From NCBI GenBank assembly GCA_020634575.1, contig JACKBM010000011.1, forward strand, positions 1 through 64,000: a stretch of DNA of 64,000 nt, read 5' to 3'. Every line of letters begins with the position of its first letter. Within the stretch, counting starts at the first letter, position 1. Below, in pieces: positions 8,448 through 15,308 of this stretch. Position numbers and translations under genes: made by a program. Origin of the DNA: Ardenticatenales bacterium. Lineage in GTDB: Bacteria > Chloroflexota > Anaerolineae > Promineifilales > Promineifilaceae. Below the pieces are notes generated by a model. It did no database searches. It saw only the letters and a program-made list of their open reading frames with translations, and had not been told where the DNA came from.

Positions 8448-8499
8448 AGGTGTAGTTTCTCCGGCAGCTCCAACGACCTGCCTGATGGTGTCAAGCGAT

Positions 8500-9141
8500 T
8501 CAGGCGCGCTTCAGGAAGGCGACAGTGCGTTGCCAGGCAAGCTCAGCCGCGGCTTCGTTATAGGCATCTTCCCGGTCAGGTTCAAAGAACCAGTGGCCGG
8601 TGTCCGGGTAGGTGTGGAAGGTGACCGGCCGGTCTGCCGCCTCCAGTGCCACCTTCATGCCATCGATATACTCCTGCGGCTCGTAGGCGTCATTGGCGGC
8701 AAAATGGCCCAGATAAGCCGCCCGCGACTTGCTGACGTCTGAGTCGCCGGCGCCATAGAAGAGGACGACGGCATCGATCTGGTCCGGGGTTTCAGCGGCA
8801 AGTTCATAGGCGTAATAGGCGCCCAGGGAAAAGCCAATGACAGCCAGACCCCGGCCCGATGCGTTGCCATGCTGCGCCAGGAACGCCGCCGCTGTGGCGC
8901 ATTCAGCCCGGGCTTGTTGGTATTCCAGCTGGCTGGACAACGCTTCGGCGCCGGGAATGGTGTCAGCCACCTGACCATGGTAAAGATCGGGCGCGAAGGC
9001 CACAAAGCCTTCAGCAGCCAGCCGCCGGCACAATGATCGGATCGTCTCGTTTTGCCCCCACCAGGCGTGGAGAACGAGGACATGAGGGCCGGTGCCGCCG
9101 GCGGGAAGGGCCAGATAGCCCTGTGGTTGTGCTTGATTCAT
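8500..9141 (-). CDS. Dienelactone hydrolase-family alpha/beta hydrolase
   Basis: A 213-aa cytosolic alpha/beta hydrolase. The nucleophile elbow reads GFSLG with S105, so a serine replaces the cysteine of classical dienelactone hydrolases. The rest of the triad is probably D151 (FAANDAYEP) and H183 (DTGHWF). HAWWGQNETIR is the family's N-terminal signature. GGAG lies 11-12 nt before the start. It heads the minus-strand cluster behind a recognisable promoter. A role in lactone or ester turnover for aromatic catabolism is possible but unproven. Confidence 0.87.
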   Translation of the reverse strand: MNQAQPQGYLALPAGGTGPHVLVLHAWWGQNETIRSLCRRLAAEGFVAFAPDLYHGQVADTIPGAEALSSQLEYQQARAECATAAAFLAQHGNASGRGLAVIGFSLGAYYAYELAAETPDQIDAVVLFYGAGDSDVSKSRAAYLGHFAANDAYEPQEYIDGMKVALEAADRPVTFHTYPDTGHWFFEPDREDAYNEAAAELAWQRTVAFLKRA

Positions 9142-9195
9142 TTGTCCGGTTTCTCCTGCTGGTTTGGTTCAGTTGATCAATCAAAATCGATGCCA

Positions 9196-9224
9196 AGTGT
9201 AGAACACAAGTTCTATTCTGGCAA
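9196..9224 (-). promoter_or_regulatory. Promoter with embedded palindromic operator, dienelactone hydrolase cluster
   Basis: A -35 TTGCCA (9224-9219) and a -10 TACACT (9201-9196) are separated by an ideal 17-nt spacer, 55 nt before the first gene. A perfect dyad, TAGAAC-ACAA-GTTCTA (9200-9215), overlaps the spacer and the -10 edge, where a repressor would block polymerase. The rest of 9225-9502 holds no gene I can support, only a short hairpin GGAGCC-TGAG-GGCTCC at about 9463-9478. Confidence 0.6.
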
Positions 9225-9502
9225 GAAAATCGCCCTGGCAAATTGATCTGTCCTGTGGTCACTCTGTCCAGGGAGAGCTGGTGAGATAAGGTACCGGCCG
9301 GTCTGCAGCCTCCGTAGCTGTAGTAGCGGCGGTATGGTTCCGTCGGCCCGTTGCGCCATTACGCAATCGTCACATTTCTCTTAACTGTGGTTTACATTGC
9401 TGTGGTATGCTTTTGGCCATAGTCTGCCCAGGTGGGCCAGATTTTTGCTGATTATAAAAAGTGGAGCCTGAGGGCTCCCTGGTAAATTGAGCGGAGTTAA
9501 AG

Positions 9503-9907
9503 ATGCAAGAGTTGACGATGAGCTACGGGATGCGGACCGAGACCAAATTGGGTTATGAAGAGGCAATCGCGGCCGTAACGGAAGCCCTGAAGGCCGAGGG
9601 TTTTGGTGTTTTGACGGAGATTGACGTTAAGGCGACCTTCAAAAAGAAGCTGGACATCGATTTCCAGCGTTACGTGATCCTGGGCGCCTGCAATCCGGTT
9701 TTGGCCAATAAGGCGCTGACAATTGACCGGGAAGTCGGCCTGTTGCTGCCCTGCAATGTCATCGTCTACGAAGAGCCCGAGGGGGCTGTCGTTTCCATCA
9801 TTGATCCCAATGCGATGATGGGCGTGGTGCCGGGTGGCAAGCTGGATGAGGTGGCCGACGAGGCCCGCGCCCGCCTGGAGCGCGTGGCAGCGGCGCTGGC
9901 TGGCTAA
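9503..9907 (+). CDS. DUF302 family protein
   Basis: A small (134 aa) soluble DUF302 protein. Family features are YEEAIAAVTEALKAEGFGVLTEI at the N-terminus (position about 19-41), the conserved CNP stretch ILGACNPVLANKAL and the C-terminal LPCNVIVYEEPEG followed by VSIIDP. The function of DUF302 is unknown; some members sit with heme, thioredoxin-like or sulfur-related genes. The ATG at 9503 has GGAG 6 nt upstream. It is monocistronic, ending at a strong terminator. Confidence 0.88.
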   Translation: MQELTMSYGMRTETKLGYEEAIAAVTEALKAEGFGVLTEIDVKATFKKKLDIDFQRYVILGACNPVLANKALTIDREVGLLLPCNVIVYEEPEGAVVSIIDPNAMMGVVPGGKLDEVADEARARLERVAAALAG

Positions 9908-9959
9908 TAGCCTGAAGTCGCATTCGGCAAGTAGCCGAACAATCTTTTTTGATCACAAG

Positions 9960-10000
9960 GGCCGGCTCGATGGTGCTATCCATCGAGCCGGCCTTTTTTT
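9960..10000 (+). terminator. Strong intrinsic terminator
   Basis: A perfect 14-bp stem (9960-9973 with 9980-9993, arm GGCCGGCTCGATGG) with a 6-nt loop is followed by seven T. It ends the DUF302 transcript before the sensor-kinase gene. Confidence 0.95.
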
Positions 10001-10092
10001 AGTTCAGGTCGGTCTCATTCTTTGGCAGCAGGTCCCGTCCTGCCCTTTTGGCCATTGGCCGATCGGGCATTACCGGCGAGCTGGAGGCGCGG

Positions 10093-10104
10093 TACAATGA
10101 GGTC
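10093..10104 (+). promoter_or_regulatory. -10 hexamer placed for leaderless transcription of the sensor kinase
   Basis: TACAAT at 10093-10098 ends exactly 6 nt before the ATG at 10105, so transcription would start at or next to the start codon. The same geometry occurs at 37206-37217, 47420-47431 and 60031-60042. A GAGG in the 6-nt gap is too close to act as a normal ribosome-binding site. Confidence 0.5.
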
Positions 10105-11643
10105 ATGAAAGCCCGCCTGCAGCAACCTTCAGCCATCATCAATTCGCGCTTGCGCCGCCTGCGCTGGAAGCTCACCTGGAGCTATACCTGGGTGGCTGCC
10201 CTGTCATTTCTGATCGTCGAGACGGTGCTGCTGATTTTGGTGCTGGCAGTTCTGGGCTTTAATCCGTTACGGCGGGACGTCCAGTTTTACGCCGACGTCG
10301 TCAAGCCGGTGCTGGTGGATGATATCCGGCCGATCACCATGGCCCATATGCGTAACCGGCCGGTTGACGCCGCCGCGCTGCAAGCTGACCTGGAACAGGT
10401 GCTGGGGCTGGATCCGCTGACAACCGCCGCTTCACCCTTTGCCCTCGACCAGTTTGCCTCTGTTTTTGTCCTGGATGAGCAGCAGAATCTGCTGGCTTCA
10501 ACCCCCCAATTTACGGCGCTCCCGGCTGACGGACGCTTCTTTGATGCCCGCCTGCTAACCGGCGATGAGAGTCTCGGCCCCGTCGTTGCCGCGGCTCTTG
10601 CCGGAGATGGCGAGGCTGGCAAGCCCTACAGTCGCATCACGTCAGAGGCGCTTTACATGGTATTTGCTGAGGCGCTGCGCCTGGCGGATGGCCGGTTACT
10701 CGGGGTTGAAGTTGTTATCGTCCGTATCCCCACGCCTACAACCGTCATGCTGATTGTCCTGGCCGTGGTTGGCGGCTTCCTGACGGTCTTTGCCCTGGCG
10801 GCGGCGCTCATGGGGACCTTGTTTGGCTGGCGTACGGCCCGGCGGCTCGGTGGCCGGCTGGCGCATTTGTCCGACATGACGGCGGCCTGGGGCCAGGGCA
10901 ATTTTGCCCGGCAGATTCAGGATAACGAAGCGGATGAGATTGGCGAACTGGGCCACAATCTGAATCGGGTTTCAACCGATCTGCAGACGTTGCTGGCCGA
11001 CAAGGAACAGATCGCCGTCCTGGAAGAGCGGGATCGGATGGCGCGCGAGCTGCATGATACGTTGGCGCAAGGCGTGGCTGGCTTGATTTTGCAGTTGGAA
11101 GCGGTCAAGCATCATTTAAGTGAGGGCCAGGTGGCCGAGTCGCAGCAGATTATTGGCGACGCCTCGACGCAGGCCCGGGATGCGCTGCACAAAGCGCGGG
11201 CGTCCATTGCTGATTTGCGCGCCGAGGCGATGCTGGCCCCGGCCTTCGTGGCGAATGTGAGGCAGCGCACGCAGAAGTTTGCCGACACCCATAAAATCCA
11301 GGTTGAGTTGACCGCGGCACTGCCTGATGATCTCCTGTTGCCGCCGGCTCTTGCCCTGCACGCGCGGCGGGCGGTGTCTGAAATGCTGGCCAATGTCGCC
11401 CGGCACGCTCAGGCGACGGCGGTCTGGGTGACGCTGCGGCAGGTGGGAGCTGACCTGGAGATCGAGGTGCGGGATGATGGTGTTGGTTTTGTCGTGGAAA
11501 AGGCGGTCCGCCCCGGGCATTACGGTATCATTGGTCTGAAAGAACGGGCGCGGCTCACGGGGGGGCAATTCACGATCCGCAGTGCGCCCGGTCAGGGCAC
11601 AACGGCCTGGCTGCGCCTGCCCCTGGAGGGACAGAATGAGTGA
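10105..11643 (+). CDS. NarL-type sensor histidine kinase (HAMP, HisKA_3, HATPase)
   Basis: A membrane histidine kinase of 512 aa. A first membrane segment at about residues 30-55 is followed by an extracytoplasmic sensor region of about 150 residues and a second segment at about 210-240. Then come a HAMP linker, the HisKA_3 dimerisation helix with phospho-acceptor H317 in ARELHDTLAQ, and an ATPase domain with N-box ANVARHAQ and G-boxes RDDGVGF and GIIGLKERA. It overlaps the response-regulator gene by 8 nt, so the two are a cognate pair. The stimulus is unknown. Confidence 0.92.
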   Translation: MKARLQQPSAIINSRLRRLRWKLTWSYTWVAALSFLIVETVLLILVLAVLGFNPLRRDVQFYADVVKPVLVDDIRPITMAHMRNRPVDAAALQADLEQVLGLDPLTTAASPFALDQFASVFVLDEQQNLLASTPQFTALPADGRFFDARLLTGDESLGPVVAAALAGDGEAGKPYSRITSEALYMVFAEALRLADGRLLGVEVVIVRIPTPTTVMLIVLAVVGGFLTVFALAAALMGTLFGWRTARRLGGRLAHLSDMTAAWGQGNFARQIQDNEADEIGELGHNLNRVSTDLQTLLADKEQIAVLEERDRMARELHDTLAQGVAGLILQLEAVKHHLSEGQVAESQQIIGDASTQARDALHKARASIADLRAEAMLAPAFVANVRQRTQKFADTHKIQVELTAALPDDLLLPPALALHARRAVSEMLANVARHAQATAVWVTLRQVGADLEIEVRDDGVGFVVEKAVRPGHYGIIGLKERARLTGGQFTIRSAPGQGTTAWLRLPLEGQNE

Positions 11644-12319
11644 CTCCGAACAACCAGCTCAGGTTCAGCCCATTCGGGTGCTGATCACCGACGATCATTT
11701 TATCGTGCGCCAGGGGTTGCGGCTCATCCTGAATACAGCCGCTGATATTGAGTGTGCCGGGGAAGCCGAGAACGGCGCTGAGGCGCTGCAACAGACCGCT
11801 GTCCTCCAACCCCATGTCATCCTGATGGATCTGCGTATGCCGGTGATGGATGGGTTGACGGCAATTGGCCAGCTCAGAGAGCAACACCCGCAGGTGGCCG
11901 TCATCATCCTCACCACCTACAACGAGGATGAAATGATGTTGCGCGGCTTACAGCTTGGCGCGCGCGGTTACCTGCTTAAGGATACAGACCGCGAAACGCT
12001 GTTGCACACGATCCGGGCCGCCGCCCGCGGTGAATCACTCTTCAAACCGGATGTCTTGCAGCGGGCTTTTGCCGTCCAGGCGGCCGCGCCAGCCCCCAGC
12101 CGTACCGCGCCATCAGCCCATGAGCCACTCGAATTGACGCCGCGCGAGTTGGAAGTCTTGCGGGCGGCGGCCACTGGGGAGCGCACCAAGGAAATTGCCC
12201 TCCGGCTGGATATTTCTGCCCGCACAGTGAAGGCGCATTTGACCAGCGTTTACAATAAGCTGGGCGTTGACTCGCGGGCCGCTGCTATTGCCATTGCCGC
12301 GCAGAAGGGCTGGTTATAG
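11636..12319 (+). CDS. NarL/FixJ-family response regulator
   Basis: A 227-aa cytosolic regulator. The receiver domain (about residues 13-130) has the acidic pair in ITDDHF, phospho-acceptor D65 in ILMDLRMP and the signalling TTYNEDEMM and KDTDRE. A linker rich in Ala and Pro leads to a LuxR-type helix-turn-helix (LTPRELEVLRAAATGERTKE and following). GGAGG lies 6 nt before the ATG at 11636, inside the kinase gene. It is the output partner of the kinase; targets unknown. Confidence 0.93.
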   Translation: MSDSEQPAQVQPIRVLITDDHFIVRQGLRLILNTAADIECAGEAENGAEALQQTAVLQPHVILMDLRMPVMDGLTAIGQLREQHPQVAVIILTTYNEDEMMLRGLQLGARGYLLKDTDRETLLHTIRAAARGESLFKPDVLQRAFAVQAAAPAPSRTAPSAHEPLELTPRELEVLRAAATGERTKEIALRLDISARTVKAHLTSVYNKLGVDSRAAAIAIAAQKGWL

Positions 12320-12336
12320 GTTGGCGCACTTCCCTT

Positions 12337-12717
12337 TTAGTCTGAGGCTGTCAATAATTTATTGATGGCTGTTCGTAAAGTCGACTCGGTTTGTGGACCG
12401 AGAAACCGGTCCGTAACGGCGCCGTTCGCGTCAATCAAAGCGAAACTGGGATGGCCGCGAACGCCGTACTGACCCTGGAGGGTGATCACGGCCGCTTCAG
12501 CAGCGTTTAACTGATAGACAGTGAGTTGCCCGGCAAATTCCTCGTCCAGCCCATCCACGATGGGCGTCATCTCCTGTCAGGGCGGTCAGTTGTCCGTGTA
12601 GAACAGGACGAGGGCCGGTCCCTCGACCTGGGGCGGGGCGGCCCGATCTGACGCGCAGGCTGCCAGTGCGAGGGACGCCAACAGACTGATGAGTATCGTC
12701 GCCCAGACCGCTTTCAT
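12337..12717 (-). CDS. Thioredoxin-like lipoprotein with two in-frame TGA at the CxxC positions (candidate UxxU selenoprotein)
   Basis: Reading through two TGA codons gives a 126-aa protein. A signal peptide (MKAVWATILISLL...) ends in lipobox LAAC (C21), then a short linker and a thioredoxin fold: strand ALVLFYTDN, then U44-P-P-U47, helix QEMTPIVDGLDEEF, and the cis-proline loop GVRGHPSFALID. Both redox positions of a CPPC site are TGA (12588-12586 and 12579-12577), while all other codons are sense up to TAA at 12339-12337. A 7-bp hairpin lies 18 nt after the second TGA. Two TGAs falling by chance exactly on both catalytic cysteines of an otherwise intact frame is improbable, so selenocysteine insertion is the best reading. 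The start lies 9 nt after the stop of the M20 gene, suggesting co-transcription. Without recoding, only a 43-aa stub or an N-terminally truncated 77-aa piece (from 12570) would be called. No selenocysteine machinery is in this window. Confidence 0.8.
12549..12565 (-). promoter_or_regulatory. SECIS-like hairpin downstream of the TGA pair
   Basis: Minus-strand GCCCATC (12565-12559), loop GTG (12558-12556) and GATGGGC (12555-12549) form a perfect 7-bp stem. The loop begins 18 nt after the second TGA and 27 nt after the first. Both distances fall in the range known for bacterial SECIS elements (about 16-37 nt), and the loop's first base is G as required. One hairpin could serve both codons. Confidence 0.6.
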
Positions 12718-12726
12718 AACAGCTCG

Positions 12727-13998
12727 CTACTCATTGGCCAGCTGGACCAGCGTCAACGCCAGGGTGCGGACGCCCTGGGCGATCTCTTTCGGGTGGGTGA
12801 ACTCTTCCGGCCGGTGCGAATGCCCGCCCGCTGACGGCACAAAGATCATCGTCGTCGGGCAAATCAGGCTCATGAAAGTGGTGTCATGGTAGGCGAAGCT
12901 GGGCAGGGTCATTGTGGCCAGGCCCAGATGCTCGGCGGCGCGGGCCACGGCGGCCATGATGGCCGGGTCGGCGATGGCCGCCGGATCCTGATGCAAGGTG
13001 GTCAGCTCGACATCGGCGTTGAAGCGGCCGGCGCTGTCGCGGGCAGCGGTGCGGATCTGAGCCAGCAGGGCATCCCGCGCAGCCGTCTCCCGGTCACGCA
13101 CGTCGACAGTCAGCGTTACCCGTGAGGGGATGCTGTTGGAGGCGCCGGGGAAAGGCGTAAATTTGCCAACGGTACAGACGGCATAGGGGCTGGGAGCGGC
13201 CAGCGTCAGGTCGCGGGCGAGGTTGGCGAACTGGCAGGCGGCCGGCAGCGCCTCAGCGCCCCGGTCCGGCATCATCACGGCGCCGGCGTGGCCGCCGTTG
13301 CCCTCAAAGTTGGCGGTGATCGTGGCCGAGGCCGAGATATTGCTGACGATACCGATGGGCACGCCGGCACTCTCCAGCCGGGGTCCCTGCTCGATGTGGA
13401 GTTCTACCCAGCCGGCGTAATGGCCCGGTTTCAGGACGGCTTCGGCCAGCGGGCCGGTTAAACCAACCGAGGCGCGGGCCATGGCGAAGGTTGTTTTGCC
13501 ATCCTCCGCCAGCAGCAATTCTGCTTCGGCGGGCGGTAGGAAGCCGCTCATGATGCGGCTGGGCAGGCAGCCCACACCAAAGACCGTGGGTTCCTCGGCA
13601 AAATCCAGCAGCTCGATGGGGCGGCGCAACTGAAGCCCGGCTTCTTTGATGGCGACCAGGGCGGCGATGCCGCCGAGGACGCCGATGGTGCCGTCGTACC
13701 GGCCGGATTCCGGGATGGCGTCGATGTGGGAGCCGGTGGCGATGGGCGGCAGGGTCGGGTCGCAGCCGGGCGTTTCCAGCCGGGCCATCAGCACGCCGGC
13801 CTCATTCTGGCGGAAGGGGATGCCGGCGGCGGCCAGCAGTTCGCCCAGATATTGGCGCCCTTCCCGGTGTGCCTGGGAGAAGACGCGGCGGGTGACGGCG
13901 GCCGGGTCCCGGGTTGGCTCGCTGCGCGAGGCCAGTTCGGCCAGCTGCTCGGTGAGCTGCATCTGATTGATCTGGAGGTCGGGAAGTTCAACGGTCAT
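12727..13998 (-). CDS. M20-family amidohydrolase (N-carbamoyl-amino-acid hydrolase/allantoate amidohydrolase-like)
   Basis: A 423-aa binuclear-zinc hydrolase of the M20 hydantoinase/carbamoylase subfamily, which removes carbamoyl or ureido groups from N-carbamoyl amino acids or allantoate. Metal and active-site residues seen are H91 (GSHIDAIPESG), D102 (RYDGTIG), E135-E136 (LDFAEEPTVFG) and H201 (ELHIEQGPRLE). The C-terminal site reads GGHSHRPEEFT. The substrate cannot be fixed from sequence. The ATG at 13998 is preceded by AGGAG; longer in-frame starts run into the tandem repeat and are rejected. The thioredoxin-like gene follows after 9 nt. Confidence 0.87.
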   Translation of the reverse strand: MTVELPDLQINQMQLTEQLAELASRSEPTRDPAAVTRRVFSQAHREGRQYLGELLAAAGIPFRQNEAGVLMARLETPGCDPTLPPIATGSHIDAIPESGRYDGTIGVLGGIAALVAIKEAGLQLRRPIELLDFAEEPTVFGVGCLPSRIMSGFLPPAEAELLLAEDGKTTFAMARASVGLTGPLAEAVLKPGHYAGWVELHIEQGPRLESAGVPIGIVSNISASATITANFEGNGGHAGAVMMPDRGAEALPAACQFANLARDLTLAAPSPYAVCTVGKFTPFPGASNSIPSRVTLTVDVRDRETAARDALLAQIRTAARDSAGRFNADVELTTLHQDPAAIADPAIMAAVARAAEHLGLATMTLPSFAYHDTTFMSLICPTTMIFVPSAGGHSHRPEEFTHPKEIAQGVRTLALTLVQLANE

Positions 13999-14079
13999 CG
14001 GCGCACATCTCCTGTTGCGGCTGGACTTTCCCTGACTGTACCCAAGCCGGGCCAGTTTGCCAATGGTGAGGGGTCCCCA

Positions 14080-14280
14080 TCCACCCGACGGGTCCCCACC
14101 AACCCGACGGGTCCCTACCAACCCGACGGGTCCGCCACCCGACGGGTCCACCACCCGACGGGTCCACCACCCGACGGGTCCGCCACCCGACGGGTCCACC
14201 ACCCGACGGGTCCACCACCCGACGGGTCCACCACCCGACGGGTCCACCACCCGACGGGTCCACCACCCGACGGGTCCGCC
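14080..14280. repeat. Twelve-copy 16-bp tandem repeat, each unit quasi-palindromic
   Basis: The core ACCCGACGGGT recurs twelve times. The last nine or so are spaced exactly 16 bp apart, and the first three units are 19 bp because of an insertion reading like CCAA. Each core is a dyad (ACCCG-A-CGGGT), so every unit is a potential protein-binding half-site pair or mini-hairpin. The array fills the gap between the divergently transcribed M20 gene and a lipoprotein gene. No spacers are present, so it is not a CRISPR array. The rest of 13999-14400 shows no gene. Confidence 0.95.
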
Positions 14281-14400
14281 ACCCCTCGTTGATGTTGGGT
14301 GATCGTTGGTCGGGGGTAGGGCGGGCGGCCAGCGCGGCGGGGGACCGGCCGGTATCCTGTCAGCATCACGATTGGGGCGCGCTGCGCCAGGGAGGTTGCC

Positions 14401-15183
14401 ATGCGCTGGCTGAGCCGGATTCCAGGCCATTTACTCATAATCATTCTACTCATCGGCTGTCTGCCGGATGGGGCCGAACCGACGGCACCGGCTGCCGTCA
14501 ACGAGGGAGAGCCGGTCGCGCCGCCCGCGGCCACGGCCACGAGTAGCCCGCCACCGGCCGTCACCGCCACGCCGTTAGCCACGGCGACACCGCTGCCCCC
14601 GACTGGCACCATCGCCCCCACCTCTACAGCGTTGCCAACCAATACCCCTGAACCGCCGCCAGATCATTTACCGGCCTATTCCCTGGACACCCCCACTGGC
14701 GTGGCCGCCGTGGACGAGGTCCTGGGGGTTTTGCAGACTGGCGATCGTGAGCAGCTACTGGCCCAAATTCAATTCCTGGAAGCGGCCTGTACCAACGAGA
14801 CAGGCATGGGCGGCCCGCCCAAATGCTGGGGCGGCGGGCCCTCCTCAGAAATTGACCCGCCGCTGCCGGAAGGCTCCCTTGTCGAGGTTTTTCCGGTCGT
14901 TGGCGCTGAGGGGATGTGGGTTTTTATCCAGGGAATTGAGCCGGTGCTGGACAGGCTGGGGCGTGTGGATGGCATCTACGCCGTTTACACCTTGAATGAG
15001 CCCGCCACGCAAGGCATGCTGCGGGGCACGTATGGGGTGTTGCTAACCGCCGCCAATGGCGACTATCTGGAGCTACGCATTGGTGCAGGCATCGTGGGGC
15101 TGGCGGATGCTACGGGTTGGTGGACACCGGCCGATCTTCTATCCGCCAATGCCGCCGACATCATCCTGCCGCCGCTGGAATGA
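14401..15183 (+). CDS. Secreted lipoprotein with Pro/Thr linker
   Basis: A 260-aa lipoprotein of unknown function. The signal peptide MRWLSRIPGHLLIIILLIGC ends in lipobox LIGC (C20). A Pro/Thr/Ala-rich stalk runs to about residue 93. The globular part begins with DTPTGVAAVDEVLGVLQTGD and contains CTNETGMGGPPKCW, whose two cysteines may form a disulfide; it ends in a beta-rich region. A GGGAGG lies 5 nt upstream of the ATG. I do not recognise the domain. Confidence 0.8.
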   Translation: MRWLSRIPGHLLIIILLIGCLPDGAEPTAPAAVNEGEPVAPPAATATSSPPPAVTATPLATATPLPPTGTIAPTSTALPTNTPEPPPDHLPAYSLDTPTGVAAVDEVLGVLQTGDREQLLAQIQFLEAACTNETGMGGPPKCWGGGPSSEIDPPLPEGSLVEVFPVVGAEGMWVFIQGIEPVLDRLGRVDGIYAVYTLNEPATQGMLRGTYGVLLTAANGDYLELRIGAGIVGLADATGWWTPADLLSANAADIILPPLE

Positions 15184-15189
15184 GATGAT

Positions 15190-15219
15190 CCGGGGACAGC
15201 CTCCCTCGGCTGCCCCCGG
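15190..15219. terminator. Hairpin between convergent genes (probable terminator)
   Basis: A 12-bp stem with one mismatch, CCGGGGACAGCC (15190-15201) with GGCTGCCCCCGG (15208-15219), stands 6 nt after the lipoprotein stop. There is no T-run, so termination may be weak or factor-assisted. Confidence 0.5.
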
Positions 15220-15308
15220 ATTCCCCTAAACCGCTGCCCGGGGACCCGGGCAGGCTTCTCTAGACTGCTCGCCGGAACCCGAATTGGCAGCTAAAGTCCA
15301 GTTCCGGC

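Noticed and set aside
12337..12717. Thioredoxin pseudogene with two nonsense mutations
   Set aside because: Both stops fall exactly on the catalytic cysteine positions, both are TGA, the rest of the frame is intact and a SECIS-like hairpin follows. Decay remains possible only if the genome lacks Sec machinery.
14080..14280. CRISPR array
   Set aside because: Units are contiguous with no unique spacers and no cas genes are nearby.
14101..14302. Open frames with PTGPPPDG-like repeats on both strands in the 16-bp array
   Set aside because: They are the trivial translation of a 16-bp repeat, which has period 48 in protein; no start signal and no family.
13999..14430. N-terminal extension of the M20 hydrolase into the repeat array
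   Set aside because: The extension is repeat-encoded; the ATG at 13998 has a ribosome-binding site and begins the family-like sequence.
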